NCBI GenBank assembly: GCA_016718825.1
Contig: JADKCL010000014.1
Location: 62,001 to 126,000 of the forward strand
Length of the DNA: 64,000 nt
From: Bacteroidota bacterium
GTDB lineage: Bacteria; Bacteroidota; Bacteroidia; J057; JADKCL01
Reading direction: 5' to 3'
Below the pieces are notes generated by a model. It saw only the letters and a program-made list of their open reading frames with translations, was not told the origin of the DNA and did not search any database. Of the stretch, positions 17,160 to 25,313 are shown one piece after another; positions within the stretch are counted from its first letter, which is position 1, and every line of letters starts with the position of its first letter. The translations under genes and the position numbers were made by a program.

Positions 17160-18001
17160 GAACTATCAAGCGTCACGAAATTTCCGATATTGAAGATATT
17201 CAGATAGAATTGGACGAAAATCTTGATTTGCTATCAACCTACATTGAATCGATTCAGAGTTCGCCTGGGGAAATGTTAGGAAAAGCAATATCTCCAAGAT
17301 TCGAAGCATTCATCTTGGCGGTTGCCGCTGAGGTTGAAAGAAGCAAAATCATTGAACATTTGGATATTTTCAAGTCGGTAATCCTCTCCAATTTCCGATT
17401 CGGAGCTGGCGATGAACCCTTTTCAGCCAACTTTGACGATACCACGATCAATTTCACGCCGCAACCGAAAACGGACTTCATGTCGGTAGACTATTGGCAG
17501 CTGGCATATGATGCCTGCATGATCGCACGCGACAAGGAGGGAATGCGGTTCCTCTCCACGATCGATGAGCTGGTTTTTGTAAACTCCAACAACGGAGCAA
17601 GACCCTTTGACCTCGCCTATTATCGATTTCTAGCACATTTCTTTAGCGGAGGCAAAAACACGGGCGCGCTGCTGATTGCCGCCATGGAGGAAGCCCAGAA
17701 GCCGCAACCCAATGCTACCCGCACGAAATTCGTGGAGGAAGTGCGCTACCCGGAATTGCGCCTGCTGCAGGATTATGTCATGAACGATCCTGAGGCGTTC
17801 AACGAACATCTCTACGAAGCATTGGTCGACCATAAGAAATACTATGGAACCAAGGACAATGCGTTCGCGACTCCCGGATGGATCTCCCTCCCCCTCCTAT
17901 CAGTCTGCGTCCTGGCCCACGACACCAAAAAATTCCCCATCGAAGTTGAGTCGGAGTACATCCCCCGCTGGCTGATTTTGGGTGAAGGGATCACTTCCTG
18001 A
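17156..18001 (+). CDS. Imm49 family immunity protein
   Basis: A 281-residue helical protein whose ATG overlaps the toxin stop (ATGA), indicating translational coupling. It has the same blocks as its paralogues: FRFGAGDEPFSANF, YDACMIARDKEGMRFLS, YYRFLAHFFSGGKNTGAL and ATPGWISLPLLSVCVLAHD...ESEYIPRWL. It differs from the 15683 and 19426 copies along its whole length, in step with the diverged nuclease upstream, as expected for a co-evolving toxin and inhibitor pair. Confidence 0.85.
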   Translation: MRTIKRHEISDIEDIQIELDENLDLLSTYIESIQSSPGEMLGKAISPRFEAFILAVAAEVERSKIIEHLDIFKSVILSNFRFGAGDEPFSANFDDTTINFTPQPKTDFMSVDYWQLAYDACMIARDKEGMRFLSTIDELVFVNSNNGARPFDLAYYRFLAHFFSGGKNTGALLIAAMEEAQKPQPNATRTKFVEEVRYPELRLLQDYVMNDPEAFNEHLYEALVDHKKYYGTKDNAFATPGWISLPLLSVCVLAHDTKKFPIEVESEYIPRWLILGEGITS

Positions 18002-18047
18002 CCCAAGAGCGTAACCCGATTTCCTACGAAATCCTTAGCTTCACGCA

Positions 18048-18376
18048 GTGAACCTGCGAGTGCTTTTGCTGTTGACCTTGCACTGGACTTTGGTTCAGAG
18101 GGTATCCCTTTCTAAAATCACCGCCACCGTCGAACTCGGCAGCAACCACAGCAAGGCGGATGCAGGCAAGATGATGGTGCTGGCATGGTCAAAGCCCTTT
18201 CAGGAATATACGAGACCTCGATCAAGGCAACTTTACCATCTGGCCCAGACCCCAATTTTCAATTTTCGTTTGTCACGCCGGGAGGTGTCGTTGTTGAGGG
18301 TTACGTCGACATCGACCCATTAAGGACTCCCACCCACATTTTAAGATCAATTTATGTTAATGCAGCCTCATTCTGA
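18048..18376 (+). pseudogene. Leader plus toxin-fragment fusion with frameshifted short tip
   Basis: A GTG at 18048 opens a hydrophobic leader (MNLRVLLLLTLHWTLVQR) preceded by the same bases AGCTTCACG found before the 16578 toxin. It runs into a 67-base segment (18114-18180) almost identical to 12825-12891 of the pre-toxin domain. The frame then breaks: the continuation (MVKALSGIYETSIK..., 18185-18376) is one frame over and reads as a 63-residue beta-rich tail, which overlaps the next gene. I interpret this as a degenerate displaced cassette. The tail is not a toxin family I recognise. Confidence 0.6.
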
Positions 18377-18779
18377 AAAGCCATTCTTCGAAGTCGATGG
18401 ATATAGGCTAAAGAATCGTTCCAGCGATGGGGCTATCATTTTGGAGTTTCAAGGAGAATTTGCCGCGCAACTGCAAATTTTCATTTCAGAAATTCTTCGA
18501 CCAGACGGCAAAGGAAATGAAAATCGAAATAAAATTACCGCGGGCATCGGAAAACCGGGCCCTGGAATAGCCTACGAGCGGTACGATTTTGGATCACCAT
18601 TTCTGCAATCCATGGAATTTGATAGTTTTCAATTGTGGTGGGAACACACGAATCATTCTCCTTTAGAAGGGCCGATTTGGACTGCAATGGTAGAATGGAA
18701 ACCAGGAATCGAGGCATTCATTCCCCATGGTACTTTGATGCAAATATTTGATTTGGTTTATGCTTTGAAGGGTAAATAG
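18360..18779 (+). CDS. Presumptive immunity protein of the 18048 cassette
   Basis: A soluble acidic protein of about 139 residues (an ATG at 18354 is also in frame). It begins by overlapping the end of the short toxin tail, the normal layout of a toxin/immunity pair. Features are SSDGAIILEFQGEF, IGKPGPGIAYERYDFG and FDSFQLWWEHTNHSPLEGP. I do not recognise the family. The immunity role rests on position and size only. Confidence 0.55.
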   Translation: MQPHSEKPFFEVDGYRLKNRSSDGAIILEFQGEFAAQLQIFISEILRPDGKGNENRNKITAGIGKPGPGIAYERYDFGSPFLQSMEFDSFQLWWEHTNHSPLEGPIWTAMVEWKPGIEAFIPHGTLMQIFDLVYALKGK

Positions 18780-18811
18780 AAGTGTGGCTAGGAGCATGGA
18801 TATTCATTTAA

Positions 18812-19414
18812 ATTGATCTCAAGGACACAAGGAACGGTGCAAAACGCAAAAAAGATACTGCACTGGACAAAGATGCCGAATGCGCTGCCCACGGCGAATT
18901 GCTCGACGCAAGCGAAGCTCTGGGCGATGCGGCGACGGACATCGTGATGTCTAAATTGCTCCCCAACGCTGAGCAGCTTCCAAGCGACATTCCCGGTAAA
19001 GGAAAGTCCGGACAATTTGACCGCGTGTACATTGACGGCGACGTGATCTATGTCGTCGAGTCCAAAGGCGGCAGCTCGGATTTGGGTTCGAGGAAGGATC
19101 TAAACAATCAGCAATCACAACAAGGAACTCCTGAGTATATTGCTTCGGTGATACAGAATATGTCCGACAAAGTAGATGCAGGCCTTGTTGATCCACGCTA
19201 CGGGGTCGATGAGGAATTCACGAATCAAATTGACGGATTGGAAACAACTGTTACGAAGCTTAGGATAGCACAGTCATCCACTCCACCTAAGATCACCTCA
19301 CTACAGATCTCGCAACGTGTAGATTCAAACGGGGATCTCCCACCCTCAATTGAGGCGAAGAAGTTTGAAAACTTTTCCGTGAAAGCTGTTGGGGCAGCGA
19401 ACACCAATCCCTAA
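18812..19414 (+). CDS. Orphan PD-(D/E)XK nuclease tip without a clear start codon
   Basis: Homology to the 14991 module begins at an ATT codon at 18812, directly after an in-frame TAA, and runs through IDLKDTRNGAKRKKD to the nuclease core (GQFDRVYIDGD, VVESKGGSSDLGSRKDL, QQGTPEYI). The first usual start codon is a TTG at 18899, which would still leave the complete core. The missing start could mean a silent donor cassette, or weak expression from ATT or TTG. A matched Imm49 gene follows 11 bases later. Nuclease family assignment is strong; whether it is expressed is open. Confidence 0.7.
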   Translation: MDLKDTRNGAKRKKDTALDKDAECAAHGELLDASEALGDAATDIVMSKLLPNAEQLPSDIPGKGKSGQFDRVYIDGDVIYVVESKGGSSDLGSRKDLNNQQSQQGTPEYIASVIQNMSDKVDAGLVDPRYGVDEEFTNQIDGLETTVTKLRIAQSSTPPKITSLQISQRVDSNGDLPPSIEAKKFENFSVKAVGAANTNP

Positions 19415-19425
19415 TTTTGGTAATC

Positions 19426-20271
19426 ATGAAATCAGTAGAAAGGCATCCAATCTCGCCAACGATAGTCAATGAGAGAAGAATTAAGAGCTCGATAGAAGAG
19501 GTGATACCTACGATCAAGGCCTCGTTGCTGTTAGCGTCTGAACATGTCTTAGGTACCTCGCTCGATGTTCTGCGGGAGGTAGCAATTAGGGAGATTTGTT
19601 CAGGCTACCCCAATGATACGGTGATTAGAGACCTACGTTTCTATCAAACGATAGCGCTTTCCAACTTTCGTCATGGTGCAGGAATAGAGCAATTTTCGAT
19701 TGCGCTTGAAGGAAAATCGATCAACTTCACCCCCCAACGCAAAACCGCCTTCATGTCGGTCGACCATTGGGAAGATGCCTACGACGCCTGCATGCTCATG
19801 CGCGACATGGCCGGCCTGAAGTTTTTGGCGACCGTTGACGAAAGTGTATTTGCGGAATCCAACAACGGGACGACGCCGCACGACCTCAGCTACTACCGCT
19901 TCCTCGCACATTTCTTCAACGGCGGCAAGGATACTGGCAAGCTTCTCATTGATGCATTCGAAGAAGCCATGAAGCCCCAATCCAATCCCGGCCGCACCAA
20001 ATTTGTTGAATTGGTTCGCATCCCCATCCTCGACTTGATGCAGGCAATTGTGGAAGGAGACAATGCCAAGTTCAACGACTATCTGGTGGCAGCCCTCGAA
20101 GGCCACAAGAAATACTTCGGCACCAAAGACAATGCATTCGCCACGCCCGGTTGGCTGTCGATGCGCATCCTCGCCACATGCACGATGGCCGTGGACGCCA
20201 ACGGCTTTGCCATCGAGGTTGAGAGTGAGTACATCCCTCGGTGGTTGTATATGGGCGAAGGGATCAAGTGA
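19426..20271 (+). CDS. Imm49 family immunity protein
   Basis: A 281-residue helical protein; the ATG at 19426 (MKSVERHPIS) matches the paralogue starts, and a TTG at 19417 is in frame. The segment from INFTPQRKTAFMSVD to the end is nearly identical to the 15683 copy, including YYRFLAHFFNGGKDTGKL and TPGWLSMRILA...ESEYIPRWL, while residues 1-70 differ. The toxin upstream (18812) is likewise nearly identical to the 14991 toxin in its core. The pair therefore looks like a partial duplication or conversion of the 14991/15683 pair. Confidence 0.85.
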   Translation: MKSVERHPISPTIVNERRIKSSIEEVIPTIKASLLLASEHVLGTSLDVLREVAIREICSGYPNDTVIRDLRFYQTIALSNFRHGAGIEQFSIALEGKSINFTPQRKTAFMSVDHWEDAYDACMLMRDMAGLKFLATVDESVFAESNNGTTPHDLSYYRFLAHFFNGGKDTGKLLIDAFEEAMKPQSNPGRTKFVELVRIPILDLMQAIVEGDNAKFNDYLVAALEGHKKYFGTKDNAFATPGWLSMRILATCTMAVDANGFAIEVESEYIPRWLYMGEGIK

Positions 20272-20283
20272 TGGTCTGGACGC

Positions 20284-20440
20284 CAACGGAATCTTTTCAA
20301 TCTCTCTGCTACTCCGCGCAATTGAAGCCCGGGGCGATGCGGCAACGTACATGGCCATGTCTAAATTGCTCCCCAACCAAGAGCAGCTCCCAAGCGATAT
20401 GCCTTACGACGGAAAGTCAGAAAAACCTGACTTGGTTTAG
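20284..20440 (+). pseudogene. Remnant of a fifth nuclease tip
   Basis: Directly after the Imm49 gene an open frame reads ...EARGDAATYMAMSKLLPN then QEQLPSDMPYDGKSEKPDLV and stops. This matches the N-terminal part of the 18812 module (GDAATDIVMSKLLPNAEQ, then LPSDIPGKGKSGQFDRV) at both protein and DNA level. The frame ends just where the catalytic Asp should be, so no active core remains. It marks the scar of a lost cassette. Confidence 0.7.
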
Positions 20441-20517
20441 CGTTGTCCACAATGGTATTACTGTGATGGGACAAATTCAATCACTATCACCTTTGAAGCC
20501 AAAGAGTATCTACGTCG

Positions 20518-20934
20518 ATGGAACCACCAATTTCTGATCATTTTGACATGATGCTTGGTGTCTTGCCCATTAGGGTAGAATGCTCACGAAATCATTGGCG
20601 AATTGGGATCAAACCTAGTTCAGAATCGGCTGACGAGGAGGATGCCCTGCAAAATGCATGGTGTTTATTCGATGCATTCTATCTAAATAGCCATAAAGCC
20701 ACATACCGGAAACTATTCTTTGAAAGACAACCGATCAATACGCAGGATTGGGCCATTATCCCAATGGAGGACAACCAGAATGACGTGAGAACACAATGTC
20801 GATGGAAGGTTGGTACTGGTTCTCATGAGTTCGTCCTTTTGGAAGATGAGAACATTCGAGCAGTCATCAAGTTGATCGAGGACTTCGAAGCAGATCCATC
20901 AGCACTTTTTACTAGGCTGTATAAATCAAACTAA
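20518..20934 (+). CDS. Presumptive orphan immunity protein
   Basis: A 138-residue soluble acidic protein in the immunity region of the cassette array, downstream of a truncated toxin remnant. Notable segments are HWRIGIKPSSESADEEDALQ and RTQCRWKVGTGSHEFVLLED. No signal peptide or membrane segment is visible and I do not recognise the family. Context suggests that it once protected against, or still protects against, a toxin whose gene was overwritten. Confidence 0.55.
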   Translation: MEPPISDHFDMMLGVLPIRVECSRNHWRIGIKPSSESADEEDALQNAWCLFDAFYLNSHKATYRKLFFERQPINTQDWAIIPMEDNQNDVRTQCRWKVGTGSHEFVLLEDENIRAVIKLIEDFEADPSALFTRLYKSN

Positions 20935-20990
20935 TTTAGTCTTACTCTCATCTCAAGTAGTATATTGACCCATCATTTTTTCTTATTGCA

Positions 20991-21398
20991 ATGGAATTCA
21001 AGGTTTACGCTGACAGGAGAAACATCGCATGTGGAGTAAGCATCGAGTTACCGGAGCCGTTTTTGGTTCTGGAGTGTTTCCTTTTTGAGGCAAGACCCGC
21101 TCGTTACCTTGATTTTCTGAAATCGATTACAATTGGCAAAGGTTGCAACACTGAAAAATCTGGTGTTAGATTCCAATCAGAGCTTGATTGGGAAGATGAA
21201 GAGAATGGGATTTTTTTGAATGAGCATCAGGTTTACCTTTTCAATCACGAATTTGGAGACCTTGTAATGGAAATTTCTGATTTCAAAGAGATTGTGATTG
21301 CCTTTTTCCGGACATACCTAGAGGCTCAGAAGACCAATACCACCTTGGACCCTAACCATCTTGCCGCAATTGCGGATCAGTTGGCAAAGCTCGAATAA
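20991..21398 (+). CDS. Presumptive orphan immunity protein
   Basis: A 135-residue soluble, strongly acidic protein, beginning MEFKVYADRRNIACGVSIEL. The length, charge and place between other immunity genes suit an immunity protein, but no adjacent toxin tip remains. The segment ELDWEDEENGIFLNEHQVYLF looks like a beta-rich acidic surface. Family not recognised. The 168 bases that follow hold no gene that I can support. Confidence 0.55.
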   Translation: MEFKVYADRRNIACGVSIELPEPFLVLECFLFEARPARYLDFLKSITIGKGCNTEKSGVRFQSELDWEDEENGIFLNEHQVYLFNHEFGDLVMEISDFKEIVIAFFRTYLEAQKTNTTLDPNHLAAIADQLAKLE

Positions 21399-21566
21399 AA
21401 TTCGAGTACACTTTCTGAGCGATTTCAAAGATTCTGTTGTAGTTTTCACGAAGGATTTACAGTTGTGAATACATGTGGAAATCGTGCAATATGCAATTCA
21501 TCTAAACTGAAACCGCCTCAAGTGCATCAATGGCCACGAATCTTTAAACATTAGAATATCGTGTAG

Positions 21567-21860
21567 ATGGATATTTACCGGCTAGAAGGACTCAAGATCA
21601 ACAGCTTGGCCGATTTTCATGAGGAGGCAAGGCGGGTATTCGATTTTGGCGAATACTATGGTGCAAATATCTATGCACTTCGTGATTTCCTGTCCACCGA
21701 GCTTCCGCGCCCCCTTCAAGTTATCTGGAGCAATGCCCGACACTCAAAGGCTGTCTTAGGTGAAGACTATGACCGCCTAGTCAGCATTTTTCAAGATTTT
21801 GCACTGAAGGAATCGGGTAGACAAAAGGGGTTCTTCTTCACCATCATGCCTGATGGTTAA
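21567..21860 (+). CDS. Orphan barstar-family protein
   Basis: A 97-residue barstar relative with YYGANIYALRDFL in the inhibitory helix. The position equivalent to barstar Asp35 is Tyr, while the Asp39 equivalent remains. Otherwise it closely follows the 11207 protein (FHEEARRVFDFGEYYGAN versus FHEVVREIFDFGQYYGAN). No RNase tip is next to it; downstream is only a leader plus toxin fragment. It may protect against a variant RNase tip carried by sister strains, or be a drifting duplicate. Confidence 0.88.
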   Translation: MDIYRLEGLKINSLADFHEEARRVFDFGEYYGANIYALRDFLSTELPRPLQVIWSNARHSKAVLGEDYDRLVSIFQDFALKESGRQKGFFFTIMPDG

Positions 21861-21890
21861 TTCTTCAATATTTTCCATTCCATTAGCAAG

Positions 21891-22247
21891 ATGGCACTGC
21901 GAATCTGGATTTGGACCTTGTGGGTGATGTTGCTGGGCTCAGGAATGGGCTTTTCGCAGCATCAGGGCTTCATGACCGCCGATGGCAAGCCCTACAACGG
22001 CGACATCACCACCTTGCCCGTGCGTGGGCAGGACTTCGACGGCTTCACCAAATCGGTCCGCGATCCCAAGTTTGATCCCGACACCGCCAAGCAGGCCTAC
22101 GAACTTTACGCCAAGTTAGACTTGGCCGCCTTGCATTCCAATACCCTACTTCCGGTCAAACGTCGCCCCGATTTGTTGAAACAACTTCAGGTTCTCCGCA
22201 AAATGCCCCTTGGTTTTTGCCTCGAACAAATAGTAACCTTCCACTGA
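21891..22247 (+). pseudogene. Leader fused to a toxin fragment; tip lost
   Basis: Residues 1-24 are a convincing Sec leader ending GMGFSQ. Bases 21963-22115 are almost identical to 9115-9267 of the big toxin (GFMTADGKPYNGDITTLPV through AKQAYELYAK). After that the frame runs into the 3' end of the oppositely oriented lipoprotein gene at 22146, so the module tip has been deleted or never completed. It marks the right edge of the cassette array. Confidence 0.75.
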
Positions 22248-23099
22248 AAACAGCCACAATTGATAGACGTTTGCCGAGTCTCCCTGAATGCCGTCTACGC
22301 CTTCGATGATGACCGGGAAGGCTTGAAGACTGTCCACTTCGATGGCTGGCAAGGAAGTAATCTCCATGCCTTGGAATTCAATCGCTTGATTTTCATCCAT
22401 CACAAAATCCTGTCGTTTTTTCATTGGAACCTGGAATCGGAATGCGGTGATTTCAAGGGTGCTGCTGTCTTGGACATCCTCTTCCGTGATCGCTTCTTCA
22501 ACATAATGCAAGCTTCGGGGAAAGGTGCGCTGAAGGTAAAACGAAGTGTTGTCGAGCGTAATTTCAAAAGGCATGGCTTCCTCCATGTCCAAATCGCCTT
22601 GCGGGTCATACACCACCGTTTGGAGGGCAGTTTTCAAGGCTTCTGCCAAACTTTCCGAACAAGGAGGATCGCAGGTGGCGCTTAAGATGATGGTCGAATA
22701 TTCGTCTCCAAAATAGAGGGCATACTGTACGGCTTTTCCTTCCCGGCTGTCCTCCACGGAAGATTCCGTCCAATACCCATCCAAGCCATTTACCGTGACT
22801 TTCTCCTTGCCAACGGGATCCAGGTACTTGTTGATATAGTTTTCGTCGATGCCGATGCTGTCCCAAAAAGCAAAGGGACCGTCCCAAAATTCAACCTTGA
22901 TGGCCGATTTCGAGGTATCATGTGCGAAGCCCACAAACGAACGGGAAAGCCAGAATCCAACCGGCGGGATGATGCTAATGCGCGTACCCGGAATTTTCCG
23001 GTGCGACTCCGTCGGCACATTGTCAAACACAGTATGATCCTTGCAACCCAGAGAAACCAAGGCCCACAGGCAAATACAGCCGATAAGAAGGTGCTTCAT
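22146..23099 (-). CDS. Lipoprotein of unknown function
   Basis: A 317-residue protein starting MKHLLIGCICLWALVSLGC, with the lipobox VSLGC giving lipidation at Cys19; an in-frame extension to 23210 is possible but would bury this signal. The mature part is predicted extracytoplasmic and mixed alpha/beta, with repeated segments about user-like inputs of membrane stress not recognisable as any domain. A pair CDPPC lies in the middle. It is transcribed towards the cassette array and its 3' end abuts the last toxin fragment. Function unknown. Confidence 0.75.
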   Translation of the reverse strand: MKHLLIGCICLWALVSLGCKDHTVFDNVPTESHRKIPGTRISIIPPVGFWLSRSFVGFAHDTSKSAIKVEFWDGPFAFWDSIGIDENYINKYLDPVGKEKVTVNGLDGYWTESSVEDSREGKAVQYALYFGDEYSTIILSATCDPPCSESLAEALKTALQTVVYDPQGDLDMEEAMPFEITLDNTSFYLQRTFPRSLHYVEEAITEEDVQDSSTLEITAFRFQVPMKKRQDFVMDENQAIEFQGMEITSLPAIEVDSLQAFPVIIEGVDGIQGDSANVYQLWLFSVEGYYLFEAKTKGHFAENLKLFQQIGATFDRK

Positions 23100-23339
23100 G
23101 GGGGTTAACCCAAATCTGGTATTGTCGCTTTTCATATCTCCTGTTGATTTCTCATAACGCAAACTTAGGCAAGCTCTTGGCCAAATGCACGGTGCTTTAT
23201 TGAACGTCATTCACCGGCAACAACAAATCCAAAATGGAGCGTTGAATCCTGACCGTGTCGGTGGCAGTGGTTGAGGGTTTTGGTTGCCGGCAACTAAAGT
23301 AACCGGTAATTGAGAATTTTGTGGTTGTAAGATCACGCT

Positions 23340-23513
23340 GGTTGTGAAATTGAGTCAGCTTAGTCGAAAAAGGTTGGACGTTTCGTTTTCTTTGCTCGCC
23401 CAGAATGGGCCGTCTATCGGTAGCCGGAGGTGTGAGCCTCCGGTCGCGGGGGTCCTCCCCGAATTTCCGCGCCTTGGCGCGGGGGCATGATTGGGCGGCT
23501 TGCCGCCACCACC
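23340..23513. repeat. Cluster of GC-rich palindromes downstream of the defence operon
   Basis: Several short inverted repeats follow one another: CCGGAGG/CCTCCGG with a 6-base loop, GGGG/CCCC around TCCT, GCGCC/GGCGC, and GGCGGC/GCCGCC. They lie directly after the DUF262 stop codon, so some may act as a transcription terminator. The base composition is much richer in GC than the neighbours. Such clusters are often interspersed repetitive elements; a frame through it on the minus strand is judged spurious. Confidence 0.5.
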
Positions 23514-25310
23514 CTACAACCGAAAATAATAATCCCGAATCTTTGCCGCCATGAGCTTGCGTCTTTGTTCCAAGAAGGCTTCGTAGTTTTCTACGGTGCC
23601 TTCCATTCCGATTGGGGGGAGGCAATTCATTTCCAGGTTGGTGAGCAGGTCGGCCGTCGTCAGGATGCCCCCGAAGTCGCGGGATTGTTGGTCGATTTGG
23701 CGGTGCAAGACTTCGAAGTAATCCTTGGGTGGCTTGTTGCCCAGCTTGATGTTGATCTCCTGCTGCATGATCACGTAGTTGGCGATCTGATTGTATTTGC
23801 CTTTTGTCAAACCAAATTTCATCAGGTAACCCTTGGGGAAGAAATGGTGGATGTCGCCGCGTTGCTGTATGAGGTCGCCCACCGTGATGTCCGCACTGAG
23901 GAAGCCCTTGTCCATGGCCTTGGCCTGCGCTGCAAGGTACACCTGAAAGTACGGACCCGCAAGCCCATTCGATTCCAGACTTTGCACCAGGGCCACATCC
24001 CAGAATGCATCCGACAAGACTGCCGATTCGGTCTCTGCGAGGAAGTCACCAAAGTCCTTTTCTGTCAATTGCTGAATGTCTGAATTGAACTGCGACTCAA
24101 AGGAACCCGAGGACCTACCCGTGAGCAACATCATCACAAACCAGCGCCGCACATACTTTTCAATCAATGCCGGATTTTCTCCTTTGCGCCGCAAGATCAG
24201 ATAGAGCATGTAGGCAAAGTTCATGGCATTTTTGCTGCGCACCATCTTGCCATCTACAAATCCCGCCGAGCGAATGATCATCGTGAACCGCTTGAATTCG
24301 ATTTCATTCATGAAGGTCATCACCCCTTGACGCAGGCTGGCAAATGAACGCTCGGCAATCTCGTCTTCAAACGTCCGGGTTTCAAAATTCCTTCCCGAGA
24401 GCAGGCTCACGAGGTCGGATAGCTTTGCACGGCCAAACTCCAGTCCAAAGGCCACCCGCAGCACGTCCACGTAGTCGGGGTCATAGAGGTCGTCGTTTTC
24501 GTTGCGCAGCCAAGTCATCTTCTTGAAATAGTCTGTCTTCGCAAACTCGGAGTCGTTGTCTTGCATCACTTGGAAAAACTCCGGGGCGACGGCCAAATGA
24601 CAGAAGTAGTCGATGGCCTTGCGCAGGTCTTGGCCGCCGTATTCCTTGTTGGCTGCGATCTTGGACATGGCAAAATCCGCTTGGCTGAGCACGACCCCCT
24701 GCGAATTGATGCGAATAAAAATCTCCGTCACCGTCTCGATGTCGAGGTCTGCCGCCAACTCGATAAGGCCGATTTGTTTCTTGGCGAATGCAAAGAGGTT
24801 TTCCAAAGCCTTGACCACCCGCTCCTGATTGACCTCGGGATTGGCTGCGAGGTAGGCACTTGTGAAGGAAAATGCCGTCGCACGCCCAGCCAAAACCTCC
24901 GAAATGTCAGGGATCCACTCCTTGTTTTTCAGGATTGCCGGATTGGCCACCTCAAACTTCTCATGCACGGGGTTGAATGCAATCTTGATCTTGACCCGTT
25001 GATAGTCCTTGTTCACCACATATTCGCCGAGGATCGCCGCGCGCAGGGCCGTGACCCGCTGCTGCCCGTCGATCAGGATCTTTTTGCCTGCCGACGTGCT
25101 CCCATCCTTGAGCCGAATGTTCGGATTGCGCCAAGCAACAAGGTAACCCACCGGAAAACCTTGGTACAGCGAATCCATCAGGTCACGCACCTTGGTGGTG
25201 TTCCAAACAAAAGGCCGCTGAATCTCAGGGATGGCAATCTCACCGGATTGCACCCAGGCAAGCACGGTTTCGATCAGCTGTTGGTTGACGGAGTATTTTT
25301 GGAGTTCCAT
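23514..25310 (-). CDS. DUF262/DUF1524-like protein (GmrSD-type restriction protein)
   Basis: A 598-residue protein. The N-terminal DUF262 part has EIAIPEIQRPFVW (residues 24-36) and the DGQQRVTAL motif (81-89). This motif belongs to the ParB/Srx-like nucleotide-using domain of GmrS. Near residue 486 lies HHFFPKGYL with a following helix containing YVIMQQEINIKLGNKPP, a His-Asn-type nuclease end like DUF1524/GmrD. GmrSD enzymes are nucleotide-stimulated nucleases that act on modified phage DNA. The gene begins 3 bases after the HNH gene, making a tight three-gene operon with the ATPase. Role in anti-phage defence is inferred from family and context. Confidence 0.85.
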   Translation of the reverse strand: MELQKYSVNQQLIETVLAWVQSGEIAIPEIQRPFVWNTTKVRDLMDSLYQGFPVGYLVAWRNPNIRLKDGSTSAGKKILIDGQQRVTALRAAILGEYVVNKDYQRVKIKIAFNPVHEKFEVANPAILKNKEWIPDISEVLAGRATAFSFTSAYLAANPEVNQERVVKALENLFAFAKKQIGLIELAADLDIETVTEIFIRINSQGVVLSQADFAMSKIAANKEYGGQDLRKAIDYFCHLAVAPEFFQVMQDNDSEFAKTDYFKKMTWLRNENDDLYDPDYVDVLRVAFGLEFGRAKLSDLVSLLSGRNFETRTFEDEIAERSFASLRQGVMTFMNEIEFKRFTMIIRSAGFVDGKMVRSKNAMNFAYMLYLILRRKGENPALIEKYVRRWFVMMLLTGRSSGSFESQFNSDIQQLTEKDFGDFLAETESAVLSDAFWDVALVQSLESNGLAGPYFQVYLAAQAKAMDKGFLSADITVGDLIQQRGDIHHFFPKGYLMKFGLTKGKYNQIANYVIMQQEINIKLGNKPPKDYFEVLHRQIDQQSRDFGGILTTADLLTNLEMNCLPPIGMEGTVENYEAFLEQRRKLMAAKIRDYYFRL

Positions 25311-25313
25311 GGA

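Noticed and set aside
4511..22247. Contractile injection system structural genes
   Set aside because: DUF4157 suggests such a system, but no sheath, tube, baseplate or ATPase gene of that type is in the window.
23197..23625. Minus-strand frame through the palindrome cluster
   Set aside because: It overlaps the DUF262 gene end and is built from inverted repeats, so it is probably noncoding.
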